Assembly: GCF_001686985.1 (NCBI RefSeq)
Contig: NZ_CP015318.1
Span: 1,734,001-1,798,000, forward strand
Direction: 5' to 3'
Source of the DNA: Mesorhizobium amorphae CCNWGS0123
GTDB lineage: Bacteria > Pseudomonadota > Alphaproteobacteria > Rhizobiales > Rhizobiaceae
DNA length: 64,000 nt
The translations under genes and the position numbers were made by a program. The notes beneath the pieces were generated by a model. The model made no database searches and was not told where the DNA came from. It saw only the letters and a program-made list of their open reading frames with translations. Of this stretch, positions 54,782-64,000 are shown in pieces. Positions within the stretch are counted from its first letter, which is position 1. The number at the start of each line of letters is the position of its first letter.

Positions 54782-56403
54782 CTACATCGTCATTTCCGGT
54801 TCCAGCGAACGTTCTTTGGCCGGCTCTGGAAGCTCGGTCATGGTCGCTTCGGTCAACAGCAGAACACTGGCAACCGAGACGGCATTCTCCAGAGCGATCC
54901 GAACGACCTTGGTCGGGTCGACGATGCCGGCTTCGGCCAGATCGACATATTCCTTCCTTCCCGCATCGAAGCCGAAATTGCCGGTGCCTTCGATCATCTT
55001 GGCAATGACGACGCCACCGTCGACGGCAGAATTCTCAGCGATCTGCCGGACTGGTGATTCAAGCGCGCGCTTGAGTATCTGCACGCCGGTCCGCTCGTCG
55101 CCTTCGCAATGCTGCTCCTCGTCGGCCACGGTCGCGATGCAGCGCAGTAGGGCAAGTCCGCCGCCTGGAACTATGCCTTCGGCGACCGCGGCTTTGGTGG
55201 CGCTAATAGCATCGTCGAGGGCTTCCTTCTTCGACTTCATTTCGGCCTCGGTCGGCGCGCCGACCCTGATGACGGCGACGCCGCCCGCAAGCTTGGCCAG
55301 CCGCTCCTGCAGCTTTTCGCGATCGTAATCGCTGGTCGTGTTCTCGATCTCGCGCCGGATCTGCTCCACGCGACCCTTGATTGCCTTGGCGTCTCCGCCA
55401 CCGCCGATGATCGTCGTGTTGTCCTTGTCGACTACTATCCGCTTTGCACGCCCCAACTGCTCCATCGTGACATTTTCCAGTTTGAGACCGAGATCCTCGG
55501 AAATGACCTGTCCCCCGGTTAGGATGGCGATGTCCTGCAGCATGGCCTTGCGGCGATCGCCAAAGCCCGGCGCCTTGACGGCACAGTTCTTGAAGGTGCC
55601 CCGAATCTGATTGACGATGAGGGTCGCAAGCGCCTCGCCTTCCACTTCTTCGGCGACAACCAGCAAAGGCGAGCCCGACTTGGCCACGGCTTCCAGCAAC
55701 TTGATGAGATCGTTCAGGGAAGCGATTTTCTTCTCCACGATCAGCACCAGCGCGTCTTCCAGGACCGCTTCCATCTTCTCGGGATCGGTCACGAAATACG
55801 GTGACAGGAATCCGCGATCGAACTGCATGCCCTCCACCACTTCCAGAACCGTTTCCGTCGTTTTGGACTCCTCGACCGTGATGACGCCTTCGCCGCCAAC
55901 TTTTTCCATCGCCTCGCCGACCAGTTGACCGATGAGCGGGTCGTTGTGCGCTGAGATCGTTGCGACTTGCTCCTTCTCGCGTCGAGTCGAGACCGGTCGG
56001 GATATCTGCTTGAGTGTCTCGATCGCGCGTTTGGTGGCGCGATCAAGGCCTCGCTTGATGTCGATCGCGCTGGCGCCGGCGACGACGTTGCGAACGCCAT
56101 CGGCAAATATCGCTTGAGCGAGGATGGTCGACGTGCTGGTGCCGTCGCCGACCATATCGCCGGTCTTCTCGGCTGCCTGTCTCAGCATCCTGGCGCCGAG
56201 ATTTTCTTCCGGGTCCTTCAGGTCGAATTCCTTGGCGATCGTCACCCCGTCGTTGCAAACGATCGGCGCACCCATTTTTTTTCGATCAGTACAGACTTCG
56301 AGCGCGGCCCGAGCGTCACGCGCACGGCATCGGCAAGCTGGGTCGCGCCGCGAAGAATTTTTTCGCGCGCCGCTGAACGGAACAGTACCTGTTTGTGAGC
56401 CAT
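54782..56403 (-). CDS. groEL: Chaperonin GroEL paralogue with a frameshift at an A8 tract
   Basis: Encodes a 60-kDa chaperonin of about 540 residues in two frames. The first frame starts at ATG 56403 ([20 protein letters not shown], then [21 protein letters not shown]). At a run of eight A on the minus strand (56282-56275) it shifts and would stop about 10 codons later. The second frame continues from [20 protein letters not shown] through [30 protein letters not shown], and APGFGDRR to [13 protein letters not shown] and the end. One more A would restore the frame exactly (IEKKMGAP). The C-terminus lacks the usual GGM repeats and no groES is adjacent. Either a mutation, a sequencing error or slippage-dependent expression. 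Confidence 0.88.
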
Positions 56404-56461
56404 GGCCGTCTCCGAAATCTGTTAGCCAGTTTCAGCTAAGCAGGCATCCCGTCGGTCGGCC

Positions 56462-56475
56462 TTGATACGCATCAA
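56462..56475. promoter_or_regulatory. Perfect FNR/FixK box upstream of groEL paralogue
   Basis: TTGATACGCATCAA is a fully palindromic TTGAT-N4-ATCAA site, centred 65 bases before the groEL ATG (minus strand), compatible with a -41.5 activator position. The rest of the 221-base gap up to the arcC end shows nothing else recognised. Confidence 0.78.
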
Positions 56476-56624
56476 TCGCGATCCCGGGCCATGAGCGCCG
56501 TGAGGTCCATCCAATCGGGGGCGACCATGCAGACGAATGAAACGTCCCGATAGGACGCTAGCGTGAATACGGTTCTCTGTCGCCCGAGGTTCAATCCCGA
56601 GGACTAGGACGGTCAGGAATTGCA

Positions 56625-57548
56625 CTAACTGCGCGCACTTGGGCTGGCCTCCAACCATGTGCCGCGTTCACCTCTGACAATTTCGACGGCGTCATCGAGC
56701 TTGCCGATCGCGGCAGGCCTGCCTGTTGCTTCAACGAACTCGATTGCAGCGCTGACCTTCGGCCCCATGGAGCCGGCTGCAAAATCCTGTGCCGATATCT
56801 CTGATGCATTAACTCGTCGGAGCGCACGAGCAGCAGCGGTGCCAAAATCGACGTACACAGCGTCGACGTCAGTCAGCATGAGCAGCATGTCGGCCTTCAA
56901 CTGGCGCGCGAGAAGCGAACTTGCCAGATCCTTGTCGATGACGGCCTCTATTCCGCAAAGGCTGCCGTCGTCTCGCGCTATCACCGGGACGCCGCCGCCG
57001 CCCGTGCAAATGACGATGACGCCGCGTTCGACAAGGAACGAGATCACCGATGCTTCCAGAATCTCGAGCGGCTTGGGTGACGGCACGACGCGACGCCATT
57101 TGTCGCCATCGGGTGCGATTTTCCAGCCACGCTCGCTCGCAAGCCGCTGCGCGGTTGGCGCGTCGTAGACCGGGCCTATCGGCTTTGTCGGGCGGCCGAA
57201 GGCCGGATCGTGCGGGTCCACCTTCACCTGCGTCAGCAGCGTTGCGAACAAGCTCTGCCTGAGGAGATTGCTTAGTTCCTGTTCGATCACGTAACCGATC
57301 ATCCCGGCGCTCTCGGCGCCGAGCACGTCGAGTGGGAACGTACTGCCGTCCGAAGTCGCTGCGGCCTGGAGCGCAAGCAGGCCAACTTGGGGGCCGTTGC
57401 CATGCGTGATCACAACCGAGTGCCTGTCGCCGACCAGAGCCGCCAACACGGAAGCGGCGCGCACGATGTTGGCGCGCTGGTTATCGGCAGTCATCGGTTC
57501 CCCGCGCCGCAGCAGCGCGTTGCCGCCGAGCGCCACGACGATCAGCAT
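56625..57548 (-). CDS. arcC: Carbamate kinase
   Basis: Last step of the arginine deiminase pathway: carbamoyl phosphate plus ADP gives ATP, CO2 and ammonia. The 307-residue protein has the amino-acid-kinase landmarks [81 protein letters not shown] and [13 protein letters not shown], all normal. The ATG at 57548 lies 1 base after the arcB stop, so expression is coupled. The longer frame to 57695 is only overlap with arcB. It is the last gene of arcDABC. Confidence 0.95.
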   Translation of the reverse strand: MLIVVALGGNALLRRGEPMTADNQRANIVRAASVLAALVGDRHSVVITHGNGPQVGLLALQAAATSDGSTFPLDVLGAESAGMIGYVIEQELSNLLRQSLFATLLTQVKVDPHDPAFGRPTKPIGPVYDAPTAQRLASERGWKIAPDGDKWRRVVPSPKPLEILEASVISFLVERGVIVICTGGGGVPVIARDDGSLCGIEAVIDKDLASSLLARQLKADMLLMLTDVDAVYVDFGTAAARALRRVNASEISAQDFAAGSMGPKVSAAIEFVEATGRPAAIGKLDDAVEIVRGERGTWLEASPSARS

Positions 57549-57549
57549 C

Positions 57550-58551
57550 TCAGTTGCCGATCGTGGCGACGAGCAGGGCCTTGATCGTATGCATGCGGTT
57601 TTCGGCCTGGTCGAAGACGATCGAAGCACCCGACTCGAACACTTCGTCGGTGACCTCCATGCAGCCGATGCCATATTCGCGCGCGATGAAAGCACCGACC
57701 TCCGTGTCGGTGTCGTGGAATGCCGGCAGGCAGTGCATGAATTTGACGTGCGGGTTGCCGGCTGCGGCCATCACGTCGCTGGTGACACGATATGGCGTCA
57801 AAAGGCGAATGCGTTCGGCCCAACCGGACTTGTCCTCACCCATCGACATCCACACGTCGGTGTAGATGAAGTCGGCGTCCTGGACGCAGCCTGTCACGTC
57901 ATCGTCGAGCCGGAAGCGGCCACCGCTGCGTTGCGCCAGCTCCCTGACATGCGCGCAGAATTCCTCATCCGGCCAAAGCTCCCTCGGCGAGGCGATGCGC
58001 ATGTCGATGCCGACTTTGGCTGCTCCCAGCGCCAGCGATTGCGCGACATTGTCGCGTCCTTCGCCGACAAAGGCGACAGTCATGTCCGAGAGATGCCTGT
58101 GCGTGAACTCGCGCATGGTCATGAGATCGGCGAGGATCTGCGTCGGATGCGCCTCGTCGGTGAGGCCGTTATAGACGGGCACGCCGGCGTGTGCGGCAAG
58201 CAGTTCAGCCTGGTGTTGGCCGAAGCCGCGATACTCGATCGCATCGTACATGCGGCCTAGCACTCGCGCTGTGTCCTTCATGGATTCCTTGTGGCCGATA
58301 TGGCTGCCAGTGGGGCCGAAATAGGTGACATGGGCGCCCTGATCATAGGCCGCCACCTCGAATCCCGTTCGGGTGCGTGTCGAATCCTTCTCGAAGATCA
58401 GCGCGATGTTCTTCCTGACAAGACGCGGTATCTCGTGCCCCGCGAGCCTGGCCGCCTTGAGGTCAGCGGCCAGTTTCAGGAGAAAGCGGATCTCGTCGGC
58501 CGTGAGATCGTCGAGCGTGAGCACCGAGCGGCCGTGAAGGTTGATCGACAT
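57550..58551 (-). CDS. arcB: Ornithine carbamoyltransferase (catabolic, ADI pathway)
   Basis: Phosphorolyses citrulline to ornithine and carbamoyl phosphate in the ADI context. The 333-residue protein has the carbamoyl-phosphate motif STRTR (57-61), HPTQ in [21 protein letters not shown], and the second-substrate loop around DVWMSMGED. Its length and its place between arcA and arcC point to the catabolic form; anabolic ArgF is usually shorter and separate. It is 18 bases after arcA and 1 base before arcC. Confidence 0.93.
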   Translation of the reverse strand: MSINLHGRSVLTLDDLTADEIRFLLKLAADLKAARLAGHEIPRLVRKNIALIFEKDSTRTRTGFEVAAYDQGAHVTYFGPTGSHIGHKESMKDTARVLGRMYDAIEYRGFGQHQAELLAAHAGVPVYNGLTDEAHPTQILADLMTMREFTHRHLSDMTVAFVGEGRDNVAQSLALGAAKVGIDMRIASPRELWPDEEFCAHVRELAQRSGGRFRLDDDVTGCVQDADFIYTDVWMSMGEDKSGWAERIRLLTPYRVTSDVMAAAGNPHVKFMHCLPAFHDTDTEVGAFIAREYGIGCMEVTDEVFESGASIVFDQAENRMHTIKALLVATIGN

Positions 58552-58569
58552 CGGGAATTTCCTTTCCGG

Positions 58570-59784
58570 TCACATCGGATCGCGGGCAATCGGGCAGGTC
58601 ATACAGTGGCCGCCGCCCCGACCACGGCTGAGTTCAGCGCCTTCAACGGTGATCACTTCAATCCCGGCGCGGCGCAGAAGCGTGTTGGTGTAGACGTTGC
58701 GGTCGTAGCCGATGACGACGCCGGGTTCGACGGCAACGACGTTGTTTCCGTCGTCCCATTGCTCGCGCTCGGCCTCGTAACGGTCGCCGCCCGTAGCAAT
58801 GATACGCAGCGATTTTAGTCCAAGCGCTTCTGCAACCACTGCGGTGAAAGGTTCTGTCTCATCCGTGACCTCGACTGCCGCCTCTCCATCGCCCGGTCGC
58901 AACGAGAAGGTTCGCAGGCGGTCGACCACCGGCGGGTACATGGTCACCAGGTCGCGGTCGCAGAAGGTGAAGACAGTGTCGAGATGCATGAAACTGCGGT
59001 CCCGCGGCATCAGGGCTGCGATGACGCGTGTCGCTTCACCGGCCGCGAACAGGCTGCGCGCGAGGTCGCCCACTGCTTGCGGCGTGGTGCGTTCTCCCAT
59101 TCCGACAAGCACCGTTCCGCCGCCGATCGGCATCACGTCCCCGCCTTCCAGACTGGTGCCTGCTCCCAAACCTGGCGACACGAAGGGGAGGCCGCTGTCG
59201 CGAAAGCGGGGATGGAAGCGGTACACTGCCTCTACGTTGGCCGCCTCCGGTCGCCTCGCCGGCCAGTACATCGCGTTGACCGAAACTGATCCGTAGATCC
59301 AGCAGGAACTGTCGCGCGTGAAAAGCTGGTTCGGTAGCGGCGGAAGCACGAAGTCCTGCTGAGCAAGGGTCCTTCCGGTCAGACCCTTGGGCTGGAAAGG
59401 AAGCTCGGCGCGGGCGATGCCTCCGACAAGATAGGAAGCCAACTGCTCCGATGGCATCTCGTTTAGCCATCCACGCAACTCGTCGACCATATCCAGTCCG
59501 ACGACACCGGGATGGACCCGGCGATCGAGAAGCCAGTCGCGCGCCTTGCTGATGGTCATGGTCTCCTCAAGGAGCTCTCCGAAGGAATGCACCAGCACGC
59601 CTCGTTCGCGCAACGCATCGACAAAGACGTCATGTTCCTGGCGCGCCCGCTTGACCCACAATACGTCGTCGAACAGCAGCGCCTTGCAGTTCTCAGGCGT
59701 GAGCCTGCGAAGGCTGAGATCCGGTCGATGGACCATCACCTCGCGCAGGCGGCCGACTTCGGAATGGACCCCCAGGCTTGTCAT
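58570..59784 (-). CDS. arcA: Arginine deiminase
   Basis: Hydrolyses arginine to citrulline and ammonia, the first step of the ADI pathway. The 404-residue protein has the guanidino-modifying fold with [67 protein letters not shown] and the nucleophilic cysteine C394 in [10 protein letters not shown]. All catalytic residues (Asp, Glu, His, Cys) are present. It is 10 bases after the antiporter gene. Ammonia from this step also raises cytoplasmic pH under acid stress. Confidence 0.96.
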   Translation of the reverse strand: MTSLGVHSEVGRLREVMVHRPDLSLRRLTPENCKALLFDDVLWVKRARQEHDVFVDALRERGVLVHSFGELLEETMTISKARDWLLDRRVHPGVVGLDMVDELRGWLNEMPSEQLASYLVGGIARAELPFQPKGLTGRTLAQQDFVLPPLPNQLFTRDSSCWIYGSVSVNAMYWPARRPEAANVEAVYRFHPRFRDSGLPFVSPGLGAGTSLEGGDVMPIGGGTVLVGMGERTTPQAVGDLARSLFAAGEATRVIAALMPRDRSFMHLDTVFTFCDRDLVTMYPPVVDRLRTFSLRPGDGEAAVEVTDETEPFTAVVAEALGLKSLRIIATGGDRYEAEREQWDDGNNVVAVEPGVVIGYDRNVYTNTLLRRAGIEVITVEGAELSRGRGGGHCMTCPIARDPM

Positions 59785-59794
59785 CGTGCGTCCT

Positions 59795-61261
59795 TCAGAG
59801 CGGGCTGATAGCGCCGGTCCACATCTCGTAGACGGCCAGCATGGCGACGGCGACGAGAGCTGCAGCGACAGCAGCCTCTACGGGATGGAAGACGCGCTGG
59901 TTGGTCTCGCGACGTGCCCAGACGTAGAAAATGATGCCAGGTGCATAAAGGATAGCGCACATGAACAGATACGCCGGTCCGGCCGCATAGACGAGCCACA
60001 GACCATACACTGTCGCCAATGCGCCAGCGAAAAGGGGACCAGCGCGTTGCTCGCCGCTGTCGTAGCTCTCCCCGGTCAAGGCGAGCTTGGCCGCGTACGC
60101 CCCGGAGAAGATGTAAGGTACGAGGATGGCTGCCGACGCGATGTAGAACAGCGCCTGGTAGGTGCTTTGCGCGAAGAGAGTGATCACCAGGAAAGCCTGG
60201 ACGAGCAAGTTGGTGATCAAGAGCGAGGTCGCCGGCACGCCGCGCTCGCTCTCCTGGCCGAAGAATTTCGGCATCGTCCCATCCTTACCGGCGACATGCG
60301 GAATCTCGGCGGCAAGCAATGTCCAGCTCAGGAAGGCGCCGACCACCGACACGACAAGCGCGATGTTGATGAGGATGGCGCCCCAGGGACCGACAACCGC
60401 CTCCAGCACCCCGGCCATTGAGGGGTTTTTCAGCGCGGCGAGTTCAGGCTGGCTGAGGATACCGAGCGACAGCAGCGAAACCAGGGCATAGAGCGCAAGG
60501 CAGGTGAAGAACCCAAGAACGGTTGCCGTGGCGATGTCCTTGCGACGCTCGGCACGTCCGGAAAACACGCTGGCGCCCTCTATGCCGATGAACACCCACA
60601 GTGTCACCAGCATCGTGCTTTTTACCTGCGCGGTAATCGAGCCGAGGCTTGCATTGCCAAGCCCATAGAAATCGAGCGACCAGACATTCAGCTTGAAGGC
60701 GACGGCGACGACCCCGATGAACAAGACGATCGGGGCGATCTTTGCCACCGTGACAATGAGATTCACCACTGCGGCCTGCCGAATGCCGGCGAGGATCAGC
60801 ACGTGGATAAGCCACAGCAGGATCGATGCGCCCAGCACCGCCTGCCAGGTGTTTCCATCACCGAAAGCCGGAAAGAAATAGGACAGGGCACTGAATACGA
60901 TCACGGCATAGGAGACGTTGCCGACCCATGCGCTGATCCAGTAGCCCCAGGCGCTGTTGAAGCCGATGAAGGGACCGAAGCCCGCCTTGGCATAAGCATA
61001 CGGACCCGCATCGAGTTCGGGCTTGCGGGTCGCCAGCGATTGGTAGACGAAGACCAGCGCCAGCATGCCGACCGCAGTGATCGCCCAGCCAACGAGGATT
61101 GCGAGAGGACCTGCGCCAGCCGCCATGTTCTGCGGCAGGCTGAAGACACCAGAGCCGACCATCGAGCCGATCACAAGTGCGGTAAGAGAACCCAATCGAA
61201 GCTTGGTCGATGCCGTTGTCGTGACTTTTTGGATCGGGATATCGATCCCAGCCGTGGCCAT
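59795..61261 (-). CDS. arcD: Arginine/ornithine antiporter (APC family)
   Basis: Exchanges external arginine for internal ornithine across the inner membrane, so the pathway runs without energy cost for uptake. The 488-residue protein has about 12 to 13 helices and APC-type features: [20 protein letters not shown] at helix 1, [35 protein letters not shown] at helix 6, and [18 protein letters not shown]. It is the first gene of the arcDABC operon, with a FixK-type box 72 bases upstream. A different basic amino-acid antiporter is possible, but context supports ArcD. Confidence 0.92.
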   Translation of the reverse strand: MATAGIDIPIQKVTTTASTKLRLGSLTALVIGSMVGSGVFSLPQNMAAGAGPLAILVGWAITAVGMLALVFVYQSLATRKPELDAGPYAYAKAGFGPFIGFNSAWGYWISAWVGNVSYAVIVFSALSYFFPAFGDGNTWQAVLGASILLWLIHVLILAGIRQAAVVNLIVTVAKIAPIVLFIGVVAVAFKLNVWSLDFYGLGNASLGSITAQVKSTMLVTLWVFIGIEGASVFSGRAERRKDIATATVLGFFTCLALYALVSLLSLGILSQPELAALKNPSMAGVLEAVVGPWGAILINIALVVSVVGAFLSWTLLAAEIPHVAGKDGTMPKFFGQESERGVPATSLLITNLLVQAFLVITLFAQSTYQALFYIASAAILVPYIFSGAYAAKLALTGESYDSGEQRAGPLFAGALATVYGLWLVYAAGPAYLFMCAILYAPGIIFYVWARRETNQRVFHPVEAAVAAALVAVAMLAVYEMWTGAISPL

Positions 61262-61326
61262 AATGCTCTCCCCAATTTGAAAGACGCTTGATGGGGAGTA
61301 TTGAACAGGAAAATGGGTCGGCAGCT

Positions 61327-61340
61327 TTGATGCGGGTCAA
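61327..61340. promoter_or_regulatory. FNR/FixK box upstream of arcDABC
   Basis: TTGATGCGGGTCAA fits TTGAY-N4-RTCAA (read on the minus strand TTGACCCGCATCAA). It is centred 72 bases before the arcD start. This matches known FNR-family control of arginine deiminase operons (ANR in Pseudomonas). Confidence 0.75.
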
Positions 61341-61436
61341 ATACCTCATCAATAGGCCGCTGCCTCGAATAGAGCTAGGTGCGGGAGCAATCGCACCAGC
61401 GTGGTACGGCTCGAGATGCTTCAAAATTCGTCGCGA

Positions 61437-61450
61437 TTGATCCCAGTCAA
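61437..61450. promoter_or_regulatory. FNR/FixK box upstream of the BON-domain gene
   Basis: TTGATCCCAGTCAA fits TTGAY-N4-RTCAA and is centred 81 bases before the BON protein start. Together with the box at 61327-61340 it gives each side of the 263-base divergent region its own site. Confidence 0.72.
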
Positions 61451-61524
61451 CGCGCCGGGTCGCACAACCTCCACAGTCGTGATCGAGCAGGCCACTATGG
61501 CCGCATTCGACAGGAGGCAGGAAC

Positions 61525-62172
61525 ATGAACGATAACATTTTGAGACAGGACATTGTCGATGAGCTGGAGTTCGAGCCCAGCATCGACGCCGCCAATATCG
61601 GCATTGCCGTCGAAAATGGTGTGGTCACCCTGACCGGTCATGTGTCGACATACGCGCAGAAGGCAATTGCCGAAAATGCGGTACTGCGCGTCAAGGGTGT
61701 GAGGGGCATCGCACAAGAGATCGAGGTGCGGCCCTTCGGCGCCAACGTGACAACCGACGACGAGATCGCGAAGCGGGCTCTCAACACGCTCGCATGGAAC
61801 ACGGTCATCCCTGACGAGGCGGTAAGGATCAAGGTGCAAGGTGGCTGGGTGACGCTCACCGGCAATGTGGAGTGGCAGTACCAGAAGACCGCCGCTGGTG
61901 CCGCGATTCGGTATCTGGCAGGCGTACGGGGTGTCTCCAACGATATCGAGGTCAGACCGCACGCATCGGTTGCCGATGTGAAAAAGCGTATCGAAGATGC
62001 ACTGAAGCGCAATGCCGAAGTCGAGGCGAAAGCAATAAGCGTAAAGGTGTCCGACGGTAAGGTTACGCTGGAAGGCAAGGTCAGCAGCTGGGCCGAACGT
62101 CGCTCGACGGAACGGGCCGCCTGGGCAGTGCCCGGCGTTCGCGCGGTCGAAGACCACATCACCATCGCCTGA
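61525..62172 (+). CDS. Triple BON-domain protein
   Basis: 215 residues made of three BON domains of about 65-70 residues (NIGIAVENGVVTLTGHVSTY; RIKVQGGWVTLTGNVEWQYQ; SVKVSDGKVTLEGKVSSWAE), each with the conserved central glycine and L-x-G strand. BON domains bind phospholipid and are found in OsmY-like stress proteins. There is no signal peptide, so it is probably cytoplasmic or at the inner membrane face. GGAGG lies 6 bases before the ATG. A FixK-type box precedes it and a clear terminator follows, so it is monocistronic. Confidence 0.88.
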   Translation: MNDNILRQDIVDELEFEPSIDAANIGIAVENGVVTLTGHVSTYAQKAIAENAVLRVKGVRGIAQEIEVRPFGANVTTDDEIAKRALNTLAWNTVIPDEAVRIKVQGGWVTLTGNVEWQYQKTAAGAAIRYLAGVRGVSNDIEVRPHASVADVKKRIEDALKRNAEVEAKAISVKVSDGKVTLEGKVSSWAERRSTERAAWAVPGVRAVEDHITIA

Positions 62173-62188
62173 TGTTTGGCACGGAAGT

Positions 62189-62220
62189 GAAGCGGATCTT
62201 GATCCGCTTCCTTTCTTTCT
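62189..62220 (+). terminator. Rho-independent terminator after the BON gene
   Basis: GAAGCGGATC (62189-62198) and GATCCGCTTC (62201-62210) form a perfect 10-bp stem, followed by CTTTCTTTCT. It separates the BON gene from the alcohol dehydrogenase gene. Confidence 0.88.
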
Positions 62221-62241
62221 GCGGCAATCGTGGAGTCCGTC

Positions 62242-63225
62242 ATGAAAGCGATGTTGCTCGAGAGCGCAGGCACCCCGTTGAAGCTGGTCGACAAGCCCGA
62301 TCCAATGCCTGGAGCGAGTGAGATCAGACTGAAGGTCGAGGCTTGCGCGGTCTGCCGGACCGATTTGCATGTCGTTGACGGTGATCTGCTTTGCCCGAAA
62401 CTGCCGCTCGTACCAGGCCATGAAATCGTTGGTATCATTGACTTGGTTGGTGAAGGCGTTGCCCCGTCCCGGCTTGGGCAGAGGGTGGGGGTGCCTTGGC
62501 TAGGGCACACATGCGGGCACTGTCGCTATTGTACTGAAGGCAGCGAAAATCTCTGCGATCAACCGCTATTCACCGGTTACACGCGAGACGGCGGGTTCGC
62601 CGGCTATGTTGTTGCCGATGAGCATTTTGCCTTCGATCTCGACTCGGATGCTGACCCTGTATCGCTGGCACCTTTGCTTTGCGCCGGTCTCATCGGCTGG
62701 CGATGCCTGAAGGAGGCTGGCAATGGCCGGCGGCTGGGCATCTACGGCTTCGGCGCCGCCGCGCATATCGTCGCGCAGATTGCGATCTGGCAAGGCCGTG
62801 AGATTTTCGCCTTCACGCGACCGGGCGACAAGGAAGCGCAGGAATTTGCGCGCTCGCTGGGCGCCAGTTGGGCCGGCGGTTCGGATGAACTACCAGCCCA
62901 CCCGCTCGACGCCGCAATCATCTTCGCGCCTGTGGGTGGCCTGGTGCCAACAGCGTTGTGTGCCGTGCGCAAGGGTTGCCGGGTGGTGTGCGGCGGCATT
63001 CACATGAGCGACATTCCAGCGATGCCGTATGGCTTGCTTTGGGAGGAACGGGAGTTGGTGTCGGTTGCGAACCTAACCCGCCGCGACGCAGAAGAGTTCT
63101 TCCCAATTGCGACGAGTGCTCAGGTTCACACACATACAAGGGTCTATCCGCTGGAGCAGGCCAACCAGGCACTGGACGATCTGCGTGTCGGGAGACTGAC
63201 CGGCGCAGCCGTCCTGGTTCCGTGA
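62242..63225 (+). CDS. Zinc-dependent alcohol dehydrogenase (MDR family)
   Basis: 327 residues with the medium-chain dehydrogenase plan: catalytic zinc ligands in EACAVCRTDLHVVDGD and GHEIVGII, structural zinc cysteines in CGHCRYCTEGSENLC, and a Rossmann segment RLGIYGFGAAAHIVAQIA. It resembles the class that handles simple alcohols or aldehydes with NAD(P)H. In this island it could regenerate NAD+ by reducing acetaldehyde or other aldehydes during fermentation; that is inference. The ATG at 62242 has GGAG 7 bases upstream. It is tail-to-tail with the quinone reductase gene. Confidence 0.88.
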   Translation: MKAMLLESAGTPLKLVDKPDPMPGASEIRLKVEACAVCRTDLHVVDGDLLCPKLPLVPGHEIVGIIDLVGEGVAPSRLGQRVGVPWLGHTCGHCRYCTEGSENLCDQPLFTGYTRDGGFAGYVVADEHFAFDLDSDADPVSLAPLLCAGLIGWRCLKEAGNGRRLGIYGFGAAAHIVAQIAIWQGREIFAFTRPGDKEAQEFARSLGASWAGGSDELPAHPLDAAIIFAPVGGLVPTALCAVRKGCRVVCGGIHMSDIPAMPYGLLWEERELVSVANLTRRDAEEFFPIATSAQVHTHTRVYPLEQANQALDDLRVGRLTGAAVLVP

Positions 63226-63245
63226 CAACGTACGGTCAACGAGCG

Positions 63246-63836
63246 CTATTTGGCCAGTCGGCCGAGTTTGCGCATCTGTCCGATCCATTTCGCCCGGGTC
63301 GCGTCACTGCTGCCGGCAACCATGCCGAACAAGGTCTCGCGCACCGGACTGATGCCGGCAAAACGCAGAACGCTCCGCCGCATGCCCGCAACGCCGTGGC
63401 TGAGGAACCAAAGCCGGTAGACAAAGGACGGCATGCCCATCGTCACCACGACCCGAGCAGAGCGGCCGCGAAGCATTGTCCTGGGCAAGCTCCCACCCTT
63501 GTCCGGGTAAGCAAAGGCAGTTCCCGGCCGCATGACCTGCTCCAGAAATGCCTTGAGCAAAGCCGGCATGGTCCCGAGCCAGAGTGGGAAGACAAACACG
63601 ATATGCTCCGCCCACACGATCGCTTCAGCGGCATGCTTGAGGCTGTCGGGGACCGCGCCGTGTTCGAATTCCTGCATTGTCCGCAGCATTGGAAAATCAA
63701 TTGCCGCGATATCTATCTGGCGGACGCTATGCTGTGCCTGTTCCGCACCTTCGGCGTAGGCCAGCGCAAGGGAGCGACAGAGCCGGTCGGGGGATGGGTC
63801 GGGATGACCGACCACAATGAGGATGCGCCGCGACAT
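63246..63836 (-). CDS. NAD(P)H dehydrogenase (quinone), flavodoxin-like fold
   Basis: 196-residue FMN/FAD oxidoreductase of the NQO1/KefF type: RRILIVVGHPDPSPDRLCRSLA binds the flavin phosphate, HIVFVFPLWLGTMPALLKAFLEQVM is the conserved hydrophobic and contact segment, and ARVVVTMGMPSF follows. It probably performs two-electron quinone reduction. The ATG at 63836 starts at the conserved MSRRILIV; one at 63845 adds three residues. It is 33 bases after a partial gene on the same strand. Confidence 0.86.
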   Translation of the reverse strand: MSRRILIVVGHPDPSPDRLCRSLALAYAEGAEQAQHSVRQIDIAAIDFPMLRTMQEFEHGAVPDSLKHAAEAIVWAEHIVFVFPLWLGTMPALLKAFLEQVMRPGTAFAYPDKGGSLPRTMLRGRSARVVVTMGMPSFVYRLWFLSHGVAGMRRSVLRFAGISPVRETLFGMVAGSSDATRAKWIGQMRKLGRLAK

Positions 63837-63868
63837 GGTCTGCACCTGGGGAGCCTGGCGTGGCGGTG

Positions 63869-64000
63869 TTACGGCCGTTCGACCCGCGCGACCTGATAGG
63901 TGTGCATGGCTCCGTTGCGTTCGATCGAAACATACTCGCCTGTCACGAAACGTTCGTCGCCAAGATGAAAACCGATCTCGTCATCGCGATCGCCTTCGGC
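63869..64000 (-). CDS. C-terminal end of an unknown protein (cut by the window edge)
   Basis: An open frame enters from the right edge and reads DDEIGFHLGDERFVTGEYVS, then IERNGAMHTYQVARVERP, then stops at 63869-63871. About 43 residues are visible. It is acidic then basic, with no recognisable domain. It lies upstream of the quinone reductase gene on the same strand and may share its operon. Confidence 0.55.
   Translation of the reverse strand, partial: AEGDRDDEIGFHLGDERFVTGEYVSIERNGAMHTYQVARVERP

Noticed and set aside
1..64000. CRISPR arrays, rRNA operons, intact transposases, integrases or prophage genes
   Set aside because: No regularly spaced repeats were seen, and no transposase, integrase, rRNA or phage structural signature was recognised on either strand.

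Overview
The window looks like a chromosome segment from a rhizobium-type alphaproteobacterium, most probably Mesorhizobium or a close relative. This is an inference from gene content: a complete rhaRSTPQUK/rhaDI rhamnose locus in the rhizobial order, a dctA/dctBD dicarboxylate locus with a sigma-54 promoter, a RirA/IRO-box-like site before a ferrisiderophore transporter, FixK-type boxes, and the short palindromic intergenic repeats common in Rhizobiales. No rRNA, tRNA, CRISPR array, intact insertion sequence or replication origin was recognised.

Layout. 0-4.2 kb: galE, then a D-amino-acid dehydrogenase followed after 3 bases by an unusual fusion of an alanine/ornithine-racemase barrel with an arginase-like domain that has lost its metal ligands. 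4.3-15.1 kb: L-rhamnose uptake and catabolism. A DeoR regulator, ABC transporter, mutarotase and kinase are on the minus strand; the aldolase/dehydrogenase and isomerase are divergent on the plus strand. The shared promoter region has an inverted repeat whose arms contain the -35 boxes. 15.2-17.3 kb: gamma-glutamyltransferase and a small membrane protein. 17.5-22.3 kb: dctD-dctB divergent from dctA. 22.4-28.3 kb: a histidine phosphatase, an RsuA-type pseudouridine synthase, fhuD-fhuB with a siderophore esterase (no fhuC nearby), and a small GNAT-like protein.

28.3-39.7 kb is a patchwork accessory region. It holds a decayed copy of the esterase 3' end, two unusual repeat-rich envelope proteins, an AraC-type remnant, a membrane adenylate cyclase, a DUF4239-like protein, an L,D-transpeptidase with an OmpA-type lipoprotein, and a TIR-transmembrane-propeller gene that is frameshifted and 5'-truncated. 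This gene meets, head to head, a NapC tetraheme cytochrome gene that is also 5'-truncated, which marks a recombination junction near 39.04 kb.

39.8-63.9 kb is a coherent low-oxygen/stress island. It contains universal stress proteins, a beta-CASP nuclease, a P-type ATPase, phosphoketolase plus acetate kinase, a GNAT, a cysteine-free FixK-like regulator, a phosphoesterase, a Ser/Thr kinase fused to a UspA domain, GroEL (frameshifted at an A8 tract), the full arginine deiminase pathway arcDABC, a triple-BON protein, an alcohol dehydrogenase and a quinone reductase. Four 14-bp boxes matching TTGAY-N4-RTCAA lie about 65-80 bases before start codons in this island, and the regulator in the same island carries the matching E-x-x-S-R recognition helix. 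I infer that the island supplies ATP by substrate-level phosphorylation (acetyl phosphate and carbamoyl phosphate) and protects the cell when respiration is limited.
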